Translations under genes and position numbers: made by a program
DNA from: JAZKIX01 sp040384645
GTDB lineage: Bacteria > Pseudomonadota > Gammaproteobacteria > Burkholderiales > Burkholderiaceae_D
Length of the DNA stretch: 29,956 nucleotides
Assembly: GCA_040384645.1 (NCBI GenBank)
Contig: JAZKIX010000194.1
Coordinates: 1-29,956 of the forward strand
Direction of reading: 5' to 3'
Shown: positions 1 through 8,436 of the stretch, piece by piece
Numbering within the stretch: the first letter of the stretch is position 1
How the letters are laid out: each line of letters opens with the position of its first letter
Notes under the pieces: generated by a model
Databases searched by the model: none
What the model was told of the DNA's origin: nothing
The model's input: only the letters and a program-made list of their open reading frames with translations

Positions 1-2
1 CC

Positions 3-353
3 AGCGGCTCGTTTCAATCGGAAGGCATGATTGTTGCGCCCTGTTCGATGAAGACGCTGGCCTCGGTCGCGCATGGCTTGTCTGACAACCTGATTGCCCG
101 CGCTGCCGATGTAGTTTTGAAAGAAAGGCGCCGCCTGACTTTGATGGTGCGCGAAACGCCATTTAATCTGGCGCATTTGCGCAATATGACGGCTGTGACC
201 GAAATGGGCGGCATCATATTCCCGCCGCTACCCGGCTTTTATCACCATCCGCAAAGCATTGCCGAGATGGTCGATCACACTCTGGGCCGGGTGCTTGATC
301 TGTATGCGATTCCAAATACGCTGACACCGCGCTGGGCGGGCATCAGCGCGTAA
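3..353 (+). CDS. ubiX: Flavin prenyltransferase UbiX, C-terminal part (5' end outside window)
   Basis: Makes prenylated FMN, the cofactor of the UbiD-type decarboxylase in ubiquinone synthesis. The frame is open from the window edge and begins inside the conserved stretch Ser-Gly-Ser-Phe, followed by GMIVAPCSMKTLASVAHG and RRRLTLMVRETPFNLAHLRN, which are UbiX/Pad1 flavoprotein signatures for flavin and phosphate binding. The end PPLPGFYHHPQSI is also typical. About 116 residues are visible, so roughly 40% of the usual ~190-200 residues is missing upstream. The TAA stop overlaps the start of an imperfect inverted repeat. Identification is by family motifs and is secure; the start cannot be seen. 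Confidence 0.93.
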   Translation, partial: SGSFQSEGMIVAPCSMKTLASVAHGLSDNLIARAADVVLKERRRLTLMVRETPFNLAHLRNMTAVTEMGGIIFPPLPGFYHHPQSIAEMVDHTLGRVLDLYAIPNTLTPRWAGISA

Positions 354-384
354 TCAATGACGCGCAATGGCGCATCAATGATTA
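351..384. terminator. Imperfect inverted repeat between convergent genes
   Basis: The arms TAATCAATGACGCGC and GCGCATCAATGATTA match at 13 of 15 positions around a 4-base loop. It lies exactly between the stop of ubiX (plus strand) and the stop of the small minus-strand gene, where a shared terminator would be expected. There is no clear T-run on either side, so intrinsic termination is only a possibility. Confidence 0.35.
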
Positions 385-394
385 CGCCAGTTGA

Positions 395-595
395 TCATTT
401 GACCGTGTCGTAACCAAGGTCAAGTCCGGACGCTGCGCGCAGCTCTTTCGCCTCTTCCACTTTACGACGCAGGTTGATGCGGTCACGCATGACTTGTTTA
501 TGCCGCTCTGCAGTCATGGGCGGTATGGTGGTCAGTTCTTTCAACTGTGCCGTGTTGCTATAGTTATTCTTGATGAAGTGAACAAGGCGGCTCAA
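395..595 (-). CDS. Small hypothetical protein, TTG start
   Basis: A 66-residue basic protein that I do not recognise. It is mostly polar and predicted helical, with a charged middle (RHKQVMRDRINLRRKVEEAKELR) and no signal peptide or membrane segment. The start is TTG at 595, supported by a good Shine-Dalgarno (GGAGA, 7 nt upstream); no in-frame ATG lies close to the N-terminus. It is convergent with ubiX. The SD spacing and protein-like composition argue for a real gene. The non-ATG start and lack of a recognised family keep confidence moderate. Confidence 0.5.
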   Translation of the reverse strand: MSRLVHFIKNNYSNTAQLKELTTIPPMTAERHKQVMRDRINLRRKVEEAKELRAASGLDLGYDTVK

Positions 596-1020
596 GTTAT
601 TGTCTCCGGTTTAAATGTCAAAAACAGTGTCACAGTATGCTACCAGTTTCGAATTAGCAATATACCGTCGGTCTAAAACCAGCTCATTTTGCGCTAGATT
701 TGTGTTGGCTCCGTGACAAAGCACAAACATAACGCCAAAAACGATGAGGTAAAACCATCGGCACCTACTCCATTGAGATTGCGCTACCATCCTACCGCGT
801 CCAAATAGCGTTTGATAGCGGGACGCGATTTTGCATTTGCGTCCCCAGTTGAACCCTACCTATTTGTATAAGCAAGTTTCGTGCAGGAAAAAATCAGACG
901 GGTTGCCATTTAAACGATACGCAATTTCCCCGCTTTTGATGTAGCGCACAATATTTTATCGATGTACTATTTTTGAGGCCTTCCTCCGGGCTCAATTGAC
1001 CCAACGCACAAAGGATATTC
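596..1020. other. Intergenic region upstream of the GH3 gene
   Basis: No convincing gene in 425 bases. It should hold the promoters of the small minus-strand gene (left) and the beta-glucosidase (right). An inverted repeat CGCGTCC/GGACGCG at 796-827 with an 18-base loop could be a weak hairpin or an operator. The glucosidase ribosome site AAAGGA is at 1010-1015. I could not pick a -35/-10 pair with confidence. Confidence 0.5.
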
Positions 1021-3291
1021 ATGATCGACAACCTACCCCAACTGCTGGCCGAAATGACTCTTGAAGAAAAAGCCGGTCTATGTTCTGGGCTCAATTTCTG
1101 GGAAACCAAGGCGATTGACCGGCTCGGGATTCCATCGATCATGCTGACCGATGGCCCGCACGGCTTGCGCAAGCAACGTGCCAATAGCGCTGAACTGGGC
1201 CTGTTCGATAGCGTGCCGGCAACCTGTTTCCCTAGCGCAGTCGGTTTGGCGGCCTCATGGAATACCGAGCTGTTGCAGTCGGTCGGCGCTGCCCTAGGAC
1301 TAGAGTGTCAGGTCGAATCGGTCGGTGTCTTGTTGGGGCCAGGCGCCAATATAAAACGCTCACCCCTGTGCGGACGCAATTTTGAGTACTTTTCAGAAGA
1401 TCCCTACCTGTCGTCGCACCTGGCAGCCGCGCATATCCAAGGCGTGCAAAGCCAGGGTATCGGCGCTTCGCTCAAACATTTTGCGGTCAACAATCAAGAG
1501 CAACGCCGCCTGACCATCGATGCCGTGGTCGACCAGCGCACCCTGCATGAAATTTATCTAGCCAGCTTCGAATACGCGGTAAAAGCCGCCCAGCCATGGA
1601 CCGTGATGTGCGCCTATAACAAGGTCAATGGCGAATACGCATCGGAGCACGCTTACCTGCTCAACGACGTCTTAAAGACTGCCTGGGGTCATGAGGGCTT
1701 GGTGGTATCCGACTGGGGCGCAGTCAACGAACGCGTCACCGGCCTGGCACATGGCTTGGAATTGGAAATGCCGGGTTCCGGCGGCGTCACCGACAAGCTG
1801 ATCGTGGCAGCCGTCAACAATGGCGGCCTGGCGCTGGGAGCGCTCGATGCAGCCGTGTTGCGTATATTGAAGCTGACCCAGAAAGTGCTGCAAAATCGCC
1901 AGCCCGATGCTGTTTTCGACGCACCCGCACACCATGCGCTGGCGCGCAAAGTGGCTACCGAATGCATGGTTTTGCTAAAAAACGAAAGCCAATTACTGCC
2001 GCTGGCGAAAAGCGCAAAGCTGGCGGTAATCGGCGAATTGGCAACCTCGATGCGCTATCAAGGCGGCGGCAGTTCACGCGTGGTGCCGACCCAGTTGGAT
2101 GAAACCTTGACGGAAATCGGCGCCAAGCTGCAAGGCGGCAAGGTCGATTATGCACGCGGCTACGATCTGGCCAGCGATCAGGCCGATGCCGCGCTGGTAG
2201 CGCAAGCGCTGGCTGCTGCCCAATCGGCTGAAGTGGCAATCCTCTTCATCGGACTGCCGGATCGGTATGAATCGGAAGGCTACGACCGCACTCATTTGCG
2301 GATTCCAGACAATCAACGTCAATTGATCGACGCCATCGCCGCGGTACAGCCAAAACTGGTCGTGGTATTGAATAATGGTTCGCCTATCGAGATGCCTTGG
2401 GCGGCCCACGCAGGCGCGATTCTGGAAGCTTATCTGGGCGGCCAGGCCCAGGGCGGCGCGATTGCCGATCTACTGTTTGGTGATCGCAATCCGTCCGGCA
2501 AACTGGCCGAAACTTTCCCCCTTAGATTGGAAGATACGCCGGCTTTCCTCAACTTCCCCGGCGAGCAAGATACGGTCGAATATCGCGAAGGCATGTGTAT
2601 CGGCTACCGTTACTACGAGGCAGTCAAGCGACCCATCTTGTTTCCCTTTGGGCATGGCTTAAGTTACACCAAATTTGAGTATGGTTCGCTGAACTTATCC
2701 GCAACGAATATTCATGAAAACGACAGCTTGAATGTCAACCTGACCATTGCCAACACCGGTACGCAGCATGGACAAGAAGTCGTGCAGTTGTACGTAGCTG
2801 ACTTGGTTCATAGCCTGAGCCGGCCGCAGAAGGAATTGAAAGCCTTCGCCAAAGTCAGTCTGGCACCGGGCGAAAGCAAGACCGTCAGCTTCGCCCTCGA
2901 CCGACGCGCTTTTGCTTTTTACCATCCCACATTAGCCGACTGGGTAGTAGAAAGCGGCAAGTTCGACATCGTGGTTGGCGCATCGTCGCAAGATATTCGT
3001 CAGCAAGCCAGTGTCGAGGTGCAATCCGATTGGCAAGCTATTTCGCACTACCACCGCAATACCGCCGTCGGCACACTATTGGCACGCCCAGAAACAGCGG
3101 CACTCTTGCATAACTGGTTAGCCGAAGTGCCACCCGAAGCCAACTTTCTGACCATCATGCAAAGCATGGGGTCGGACATGCTGGAAGCGATGGCCCAGGA
3201 ATTCCCATTGCGCGCCCTGGTCTTGTTCAGCCGCGGCCACATTGACTTTGCTAGGCTCGATGCTCTGCTGGAACAACTGCGTAAAGTTTGA
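1021..3291 (+). CDS. Glycoside hydrolase family 3 beta-glucosidase
   Basis: Probably removes terminal beta-D-glucose from oligosaccharides or aryl glucosides. At 756 residues it has the size and order of BglB-type GH3 enzymes: an N-terminal TIM-barrel-like domain (about 1-295), an alpha/beta sandwich (about 310-540), a fibronectin-III-like domain (about 565-680), and a helical C-terminal tail of ~75 residues. The nucleophile is Asp231 in VVSDWGA. The acid/base glutamate lies in ESEGYDR (417-423). KHFAVNNQE (152-160) is the substrate-binding loop. There is no signal peptide, so the enzyme should act in the cytoplasm. AAAGGA precedes the ATG by 5 nt. No transporter or regulator adjoins it, so the physiological sugar is unknown; beta-xylosidase activity is possible. 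Confidence 0.93.
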   Translation: MIDNLPQLLAEMTLEEKAGLCSGLNFWETKAIDRLGIPSIMLTDGPHGLRKQRANSAELGLFDSVPATCFPSAVGLAASWNTELLQSVGAALGLECQVESVGVLLGPGANIKRSPLCGRNFEYFSEDPYLSSHLAAAHIQGVQSQGIGASLKHFAVNNQEQRRLTIDAVVDQRTLHEIYLASFEYAVKAAQPWTVMCAYNKVNGEYASEHAYLLNDVLKTAWGHEGLVVSDWGAVNERVTGLAHGLELEMPGSGGVTDKLIVAAVNNGGLALGALDAAVLRILKLTQKVLQNRQPDAVFDAPAHHALARKVATECMVLLKNESQLLPLAKSAKLAVIGELATSMRYQGGGSSRVVPTQLDETLTEIGAKLQGGKVDYARGYDLASDQADAALVAQALAAAQSAEVAILFIGLPDRYESEGYDRTHLRIPDNQRQLIDAIAAVQPKLVVVLNNGSPIEMPWAAHAGAILEAYLGGQAQGGAIADLLFGDRNPSGKLAETFPLRLEDTPAFLNFPGEQDTVEYREGMCIGYRYYEAVKRPILFPFGHGLSYTKFEYGSLNLSATNIHENDSLNVNLTIANTGTQHGQEVVQLYVADLVHSLSRPQKELKAFAKVSLAPGESKTVSFALDRRAFAFYHPTLADWVVESGKFDIVVGASSQDIRQQASVEVQSDWQAISHYHRNTAVGTLLARPETAALLHNWLAEVPPEANFLTIMQSMGSDMLEAMAQEFPLRALVLFSRGHIDFARLDALLEQLRKV

Positions 3292-3319
3292 TAGCGACCG
3301 TTCGCTAACAGCACTGAGA

Positions 3320-3350
3320 ATTAAACCGCGCCATGTAGGCGCGGTTTAAT
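3320..3350 (+). terminator. Rho-independent-type hairpin after the GH3 gene
   Basis: A perfect 13-bp stem (ATTAAACCGCGCC and its complement) with a 5-base loop ATGTA, starting 28 bases after the GH3 stop. The T-rich tail is short and interrupted, but stem length and position make it the likely end of the transcript. Confidence 0.75.
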
Positions 3351-3526
3351 GATTTTGGCTTGTATTGGGCGAAATATACTATAGCCAGTATATTATTTTG
3401 CGCAATGAATACGTGCGGCAAAGGCACTATTATTGCATATACTCCCTGCATTCTACGAACGCAAGAAAACTCATGAATGGGCACGAGCAAATGAAATGAC
3501 ATCGGCTTTTGAAACCGTCTTGCCAT

Positions 3527-3570
3527 GAAAAAAGGGTTAGTGCCAATTGGCGCTAACCCTTTTTATTTTT
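3527..3570. terminator. Strong hairpin next to the left element boundary, probably the displaced tRNA-Thr terminator
   Basis: The stem AAAAGGGTTAG / CTAACCCTTTT continues through a G-U pair and GCC/GGC to an AATT loop, with A-runs on one side and T-runs on the other, so it can work in both directions. Read on the minus strand it directly follows the tRNA 3'-end copy at 3570-3593. That is where the original terminator of the tRNA gene would land after an element inserted into the tRNA 3' end. Confidence 0.7.
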
Positions 3571-3593
3571 GGTGCGGCTACCGGAATCAAAAC
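3570..3593 (-). repeat. Candidate left attachment site: copy of the tRNA-Thr 3' end
   Basis: On the plus strand the copy reads TGGTGCGGCTACCGGAATC followed by AAAAC; the intact tRNA end at 15829-15852 reads TGGTGCCGGCTACCGGAATC followed by GAAC. They share 13 bases exactly (GGCTACCGGAATC) and most of the rest, with one base lost in the acceptor stem. The copy lacks the rest of the tRNA, as expected for a duplicated attachment core, and a terminator follows it. Confidence 0.65.
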
Positions 3594-3644
3594 ATCACCG
3601 CTAACCCGCATGGATATTACGTTTCAGTTTTTTCAATTATAGAA

Positions 3645-3675
3645 ATACCGTCACTAATACCGTCAAAAAAATTTG
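3645..3675. repeat. Left-end arm-type repeats (ATACCGTCA twice)
   Basis: ATACCGTCA occurs at 3645-3653 and 3657-3665, 12 bases apart. The stretch 3648-3675 resembles 15698-15723 upstream of the integrase: both have CCGTCAC, two to three variable bases, ATACCGT, then a run of A and TT. Finding the same motif 50-110 bases inside both putative attachment sites is what integrase arm sites or excisionase sites would look like. Confidence 0.6.
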
Positions 3676-4205
3676 CAGCCCTATTTTTTGGCCTGCATCT
3701 AACCCCCAGGGGGTAGTTTTTGTATTGCACAAAAATGAAGGTAAGCATACGGTTTCCGGCGTGGCAACTTTAGACTTTTTACCCGCCCCCACCGGTTCAA
3801 TGACATAACTTAACTTAACTAATTGCGTGGCCGACCACTAATTTTCTGACGGGCTCTGAATTACCCTTGTCCGGCTATATCGCTGGAAGTACCTTGATGG
3901 GGGGGATGGGTCGCCATGCCCTAGTGATGACTCGTCGATATACCCCCATCTGATTTTCCCCGCTGGTGCAAAGAGATGTACACAGTCGGTCTTGCACCGA
4001 AGGGCTCGAAGGATTTTACCCACCCTACCGGCACGGGCTGCATGTTTCCAGAAGGCAGCGGCAGAGCCAAAGCCACGGCAACAGCACAACCACTGCAACA
4101 GCGACAGACGCTGACAACGGGCACCACAACCCGCGCAAATAGGCCATTATCAAACACAACGACATGCGCAAATGCACATGAACATCCAAACCGCCTCTTT
4201 TTTTC

Positions 4206-4415
4206 CCGGGACAACGGGTACAGATTGTTAAATCAGGCTGTAAGCCACGCCAGCATTAGGCCTCATATGCCGGTAAGTCGTGAAAAAGTGTGCCGGAACT
4301 GCTGAAAATCCCCCGGGACAGCCGGGACAAATGGCAACTATTCGATCATTAAATTGTTAAATCGTTGGTGGCATTGGCTTTGCGGCCAGTTGTTTAAATT
4401 CAACATTGTTAAATC
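4206..4415. repeat. Iteron-like cluster (ATTGTTAAATC x3, CCGGGACA x3)
   Basis: ATTGTTAAATC occurs exactly at 4224-4234, 4353-4363 and 4405-4415, with a degenerate copy near 4390. CCGGGACAA occurs at 4206-4214 and 4322-4330, with CCGGGACAG directly before the latter at 4313-4321. The same 9-mer, inverted (TTGTCCCGG), appears twice at 14201-14220 near the other end. Several short exact repeats in an AT-rich non-coding stretch downstream of the primase-helicase gene suggest a replication origin for that enzyme, or operator sites. Confidence 0.55.
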
Positions 4416-4568
4416 TACCTAAAAATCCCGCATTGCGGAATATCACAGCAAAAAATCAGGTATTACGCCTGCTTTTAGTTGGTTATCTGGTAATAAATAA
4501 GGCGAAATGCAGCGCGAAAACAGTTTATGCCGCGCCGCCCAGCCCCGGCAGCGGCCACGTTTGCGCCT

Positions 4569-4832
4569 TGCTCTTGGTGTTTTATGTTGATGATTGAAGA
4601 CTTGAATGCGGCGGTGATAGCGAATAGGCGTCAAGAGCGATCACTGTGCGCCGCAGCTATCAATGCGACTGCATACCGGATCATTTATCAGGCCAGTGGC
4701 GGCAAGCCACAGCGACAACCCATTACCATTGAAGGACGGGGAGAACAGGCACGGCACCGGCAACAGATCGCATCTCAGATATCGGTGAATTCTGATGGCT
4801 TGAATTCAAGCCGCCAGATTGTGCCGGTGTGA
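4569..4832 (+). CDS. Doubtful small open frame in the element's left end
   Basis: The frame can start near 4569 or at 4527. The first part (MIEDLNAAVIANRRQ) looks more protein-like than other frames here, and the translation is not Cys- or Pro-rich. I see no Shine-Dalgarno before any start, it runs against the direction of the element's operon, and I recognise no family. The 16-bp palindrome at 4797-4812 lies inside it. It may be a gene remnant. Listed only because it is the best candidate in a 1.3 kb gap. Confidence 0.2.
   Translation, partial: CSWCFMLMIEDLNAAVIANRRQERSLCAAAINATAYRIIYQASGGKPQRQPITIEGRGEQARHRQQIASQISVNSDGLNSSRQIVPV
4797..4812. repeat. Perfect 16-bp palindrome
   Basis: GGCTTGAATTCAAGCC reads the same on both strands. 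A second TGAATTC lies a few bases upstream. It could be an operator for a dimeric regulator or a cruciform site; nothing nearby shows which. Confidence 0.5.
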
Positions 4833-4956
4833 AGGGTTATGTGCGGAGAATGAACGAATGGACCGACAAGCTTATCGAGATGAGATAAGTTCCCACATCG
4901 CCAGAAACGGATTGAAAAACTAGCTGGGTAGCCCGATTTCTGAATGCGAAACTACT

Positions 4957-5178
4957 CTATTTCATCAGCTTATTGTCCGAACAGAACTTTTGCCAGGTAA
5001 TCGCAATGGATGCTATTGCATTGACTAAATCGGCATGCTCTTGCAATTTCTCTTCCGAAACGGCATTTGGAATAAAGTCCTTGTTTTCAGCGCGGAATTT
5101 ATTGTATTCCAGTTGAGCCAAATCGTTTTTCTCCGAAAATTCCTTGATTTTGTCCCAATACTCTTTTTGATTCATCAT
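4957..5178 (-). CDS. Small hypothetical protein at the left end of the element
   Basis: A 73-residue charged, helical-looking protein beginning MMNQKEYWDKIKEF. The frame could extend upstream to 5277, but a strong Shine-Dalgarno (AGGAG, 5 nt spacing) sits directly before the ATG at 5178, so I choose that start; the second ATG at 5175 is equally well placed. There is no membrane segment and no recognisable domain. It follows the primase-helicase gene on the same strand after a 270-base gap with no clear promoter or terminator. Function unknown. Confidence 0.65.
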   Translation of the reverse strand: MMNQKEYWDKIKEFSEKNDLAQLEYNKFRAENKDFIPNAVSEEKLQEHADLVNAIASIAITWQKFCSDNKLMK

Positions 5179-5445
5179 GCTCTCTCCTGGTTGGGTTAGA
5201 GAACCATCATATCTCGCCACTCGCGCAGATACCAAGGCTTTCGTGCTGGTGCGCCAATCTTCGCCTCGATCACCCAAGAGGCAGTCGGCAGACGTTACCC
5301 GTTAGTCGTTCGGCTTGGATTAAAGGAAAAAAGGAAAACTAATTTTACGTTCTCAAAAAAGGAGGCATGAATAAGCGTTCCCGACAAGCGTTCAGCAACT
5401 TGTTATTAGAAAAAGTCAGTACCACAAGACAGTTCTTGCACCACC

Positions 5446-8436
5446 TTACGCTTCCACCCCAATGATTCCCGGCTTGAAACGGTAGCAACGGACATGCCCC
5501 AGCCCCGGCAAACGCTCCTTGCGGGTCGCACTGGCCTTGTCACCCTTCCCCTCGATGGTCAATAAGTCATATTTGATTAAAAGCTGTGTAACGGTCTTCG
5601 GATTAAAACCCTTGCATATCTCACTTTTAAAAACTTCGGGCAAAACAAAATATTCTGTTTCGCTTTCTTCCGCATCGGTTGGATGCACCCGGTCGCCAAA
5701 CTCCTTGTGATGATCGGCGTTTGAATTAATCGCAGTCCCGCCACTGGTCAGCATGCGCTTGAATCCGGCACGGTTGATGGTGTTCGGCTTATGGTCGTCC
5801 ATCGCCCTGTGCCACCAGACAAAGCGGGCTTCGCCATGTGCCTGAAAGAAGCCGCTCACTTGGCGCAGAATCGACGTATGTTCAACATTGCCAGCACCGC
5901 CCCGACCTTCCAGCCAGGCATTGAAGCAGGTATGTGCGGCGGCTTTGGCTTCGCCGCCATCCCAGCCAGTAATGCCCGCATGTGTTGCCAGTTCACCTGC
6001 CACACCGACCAAGGCGAATCGCGCCGCTACCCGGGCAACTTGGCCGTGTGAATCCATCGGGCACATCGTCCGCGCTAATTCTCCGATTTCCTTCACCAGC
6101 CAAGCAGACATTTTCGCCGCGTGCTGTACCGCATACTCAATAAACGCCATGCCAGCCACGCCGTAATACTGGTGCGCCATGTTCGCCAAGTGGTCAGACA
6201 ATGCCGCACCATTGGCGAAGTCATGCAGAGTTTCATACACGCCAAAGCCTTTGCCCGCATCGGCGGCAATATGCGCCATCCGCACATCGTGGCCAGCTTT
6301 CGTGCCTTTACCGGCTTGCTCCATGTGATTGGCTAGACTGATTTCACCATCTGATAAAAACAGCACCCGCCAGCTCGCCACCTTTCGCGCCGTGGCGGTT
6401 TGCGTGGCGCGCCCCTTACCCGTTTCATTGGCTAACATGTAGACCGTGTCACCGACTACCTTTGGATCGACCTGTGCAATTTCATCAAGCAACAATAGCG
6501 CATCGCTATGTTGTGCTGCCACGGTTTCCAATGCGTTATCGGTCATGCGCCAGTTACGCGGATAATCTTTGCCGCCGTAGACCGAACCGGCCACCTTGAA
6601 GGCAGTGCTTTTTCCACTTGATGAGTCTCCCCATATGTGAAAGCCACCAGATGGCACCCGGGCGGGGTATAGCAGCGGTGCAGCAAAGGCGGCACTAACG
6701 CAAAACAGCATGCGAGAATTACCACGGCAATGGGCGGCAACACTGCCCTTCCATTGATCCAGCGTGCCACGTTGCTTGAAGTTGGAGACGACACCATTGG
6801 GCGACTGAAATACCACCCGCTCATCGCTTTCACCTATGGTTTTGGTTGGCAACACGTAGACGTCTTCATGCCAGCCGATACGGTCAGTGCAGCGTACGCG
6901 CACATCGACTTTTTCATTTTGAATATATTCGGCCAGCCGATTTCTTGCATGCATATTGGTGCTGATTTTTAATCCCATGCCGAGCAATCTCCGACGAATT
7001 TCCACACCATCACCACAGAACATACTCGATGGAATCACCCATTGTTTTGGGTTGCCGTCGGGGTCGTTAAATGTCACCAGATAACCCCAGTCGTCGTTAT
7101 CGGTATCGCGGGAAGTCCCGCTGATATGCAACTGGCTGCAGATCCATTGCGCTGGCAACGGGTCACCTTGTTGGCTAAAGCCATGAAACCAGACCCCGCC
7201 CTCGTTGACGGTAAAGAACGGGCGGGATGATTGCATATCGCCGCCAGCTTTGGCGGTCGCTGACGCGCTTTTGTTACGCCGTCCCTTGTCCGTGCTTTGG
7301 TTTGATGGTTTTAATGCCGTGGCGCTTGTTTCATGCGTTTCACCTCCATTTGCAGCGCTGCCGGGTGCGAAAGCCGGTAACGTTTCAGGCGTTTGAAAAT
7401 TATCGGTCGCGTCTTTGACGGTCATGGTCGATTGGCTAGTTTCAACGGCAAGCGCCGCCGCTATTTGCACCCGCACCGCATCAAGATCAGACGACGCAGC
7501 CAGATCATTAAAATCGGTTTTACCAATAGGCAGACCGACCGGTTTACACCACAGCCCTTGCACCGACTTGGCCGCCGCCATTGCGGCCACTACACCGGGA
7601 TTCTTGCCGGTCTTTTCTTCGGTCTGGCTGTCATCATCGGCACATATCAGGAGTGTGGCCGACGGGTACAAGATGCGCATGGCAGCGGCCACATGCTTGA
7701 TATTGGCCTCATCAAAGGCCACCGCCACCGCGTGGCAGGATGCATGGTGCAAAGTCGCTGCAGTGGCGTAACCTTCGGCAATGAGAATGTGTGAAGACGC
7801 ATGCACATTGCCGATCATGTGAAAGCAGCCTGATACGCGTCCGCCAGCCAAAAACTTCTTGCGACCATCCGAGAAGATTTCTTGCAAACTCCACAGCTTG
7901 CCCGCACTATCGACCAACGGCACCAGCAGCACCGACCCTGCATTGCCGCCATAGCGCACGCCAAACCCTTCGACACCCTTACGCACCAGGTATGCCGATG
8001 TGCCCAATTCAGACGCCGCCGCCCATTGCGCCAATGCTTGCGCCGATGCAGCGGACTGCTTGTCCGCTTTTTCAGCCGCCGCCAGCTTCTCGCGCTCAAT
8101 GCGTTCTTGCGTGATGCGGGCTTTTTCCACAGCAGACAAGGGCACAGCGGGCGCGTAGTCCTTTGGATTGAAGCCGTGCGCCTTGGCCTCTGCAATCATC
8201 GTGGCAATCGTCACAGCGCCTGCCTTGAAACTCTTCCAGACTGCTTTCACGTCCTTGGCATCAAAGCTGGCCGCGCCTTCGCTCCATGACTCGAATAATT
8301 CAAACCCGCCTTCACCAAATTCGGATTTCAACGCCATGCCAATGCGTAGCCATAAATCGCGCTCATCTGCGGGAATGAATGTCAGCGCCGCACGGGCCGT
8401 GTCTATCGATACCGGCGCGTTATTGCGTCGGCTCAT
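5446..8436 (-). CDS. Primase-helicase (PriCT-2, Toprim and DUF927 domains)
   Basis: A 996-residue protein that should start replication of the excised element, as alpha protein does for satellite P4. Seen by motif: an N-terminal PriCT-2-like segment (about 10-90), a charged linker (100-130), and a Toprim domain with the glutamate motif IAEGYATAATL (219-229) and the Asp cluster ICADDD (264-269). After a low-complexity linker (345-400) comes a DUF927 helicase-like ATPase with Walker A GDSSSGKST (603-611) and Walker B LLLLDE (647-652). The C-terminal ~150 residues may hold a winged-helix DNA-binding segment. It is the last long gene of the operon. Its ATG overlaps the previous stop as ATGA, and the preceding gene's Gly-Gly codons supply the ribosome site. 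Domain names are recognised by pattern; the overall role is well supported. Confidence 0.9.
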   Translation of the reverse strand: MSRRNNAPVSIDTARAALTFIPADERDLWLRIGMALKSEFGEGGFELFESWSEGAASFDAKDVKAVWKSFKAGAVTIATMIAEAKAHGFNPKDYAPAVPLSAVEKARITQERIEREKLAAAEKADKQSAASAQALAQWAAASELGTSAYLVRKGVEGFGVRYGGNAGSVLLVPLVDSAGKLWSLQEIFSDGRKKFLAGGRVSGCFHMIGNVHASSHILIAEGYATAATLHHASCHAVAVAFDEANIKHVAAAMRILYPSATLLICADDDSQTEEKTGKNPGVVAAMAAAKSVQGLWCKPVGLPIGKTDFNDLAASSDLDAVRVQIAAALAVETSQSTMTVKDATDNFQTPETLPAFAPGSAANGGETHETSATALKPSNQSTDKGRRNKSASATAKAGGDMQSSRPFFTVNEGGVWFHGFSQQGDPLPAQWICSQLHISGTSRDTDNDDWGYLVTFNDPDGNPKQWVIPSSMFCGDGVEIRRRLLGMGLKISTNMHARNRLAEYIQNEKVDVRVRCTDRIGWHEDVYVLPTKTIGESDERVVFQSPNGVVSNFKQRGTLDQWKGSVAAHCRGNSRMLFCVSAAFAAPLLYPARVPSGGFHIWGDSSSGKSTAFKVAGSVYGGKDYPRNWRMTDNALETVAAQHSDALLLLDEIAQVDPKVVGDTVYMLANETGKGRATQTATARKVASWRVLFLSDGEISLANHMEQAGKGTKAGHDVRMAHIAADAGKGFGVYETLHDFANGAALSDHLANMAHQYYGVAGMAFIEYAVQHAAKMSAWLVKEIGELARTMCPMDSHGQVARVAARFALVGVAGELATHAGITGWDGGEAKAAAHTCFNAWLEGRGGAGNVEHTSILRQVSGFFQAHGEARFVWWHRAMDDHKPNTINRAGFKRMLTSGGTAINSNADHHKEFGDRVHPTDAEESETEYFVLPEVFKSEICKGFNPKTVTQLLIKYDLLTIEGKGDKASATRKERLPGLGHVRCYRFKPGIIGVEA

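Larger units (their letters stand above)
3594..4956. other. Element left end, no convincing gene
   Basis: This 1.36 kb stretch has only short overlapping open frames without ribosome sites. Those on the minus strand at 3838-4214 have Cys-rich, low-complexity translations, and I treat them as non-coding. The region does contain organised repeats: arm-type sites near 3650, CCGGGACA repeats and ATTGTTAAATC repeats at 4206-4415, and a 16-bp palindrome at 4797-4812. It therefore looks like a cis-acting region, such as an origin and attachment arm, rather than a coding one. Confidence 0.55.

Noticed and set aside
3976..4305. Plus-strand frame of 109 codons in the element's left end.
   Set aside because: Low-complexity Thr/Ala/Asn-rich translation, no ribosome site, and overlaps repeats that look cis-acting.
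4206..4415. Possible CRISPR array because of several short repeats.
   Set aside because: Repeats are only 9-11 bases, unevenly spaced, and no cas gene is present; iterons or operators fit better.
5367..5465. A 32-codon plus-strand frame (MNKRSRQAFSN...) preceded by AAGGAGG.
   Set aside because: The Shine-Dalgarno lies one base from the ATG, too close to work, and the frame overlaps the end of the primase-helicase gene on the other strand.
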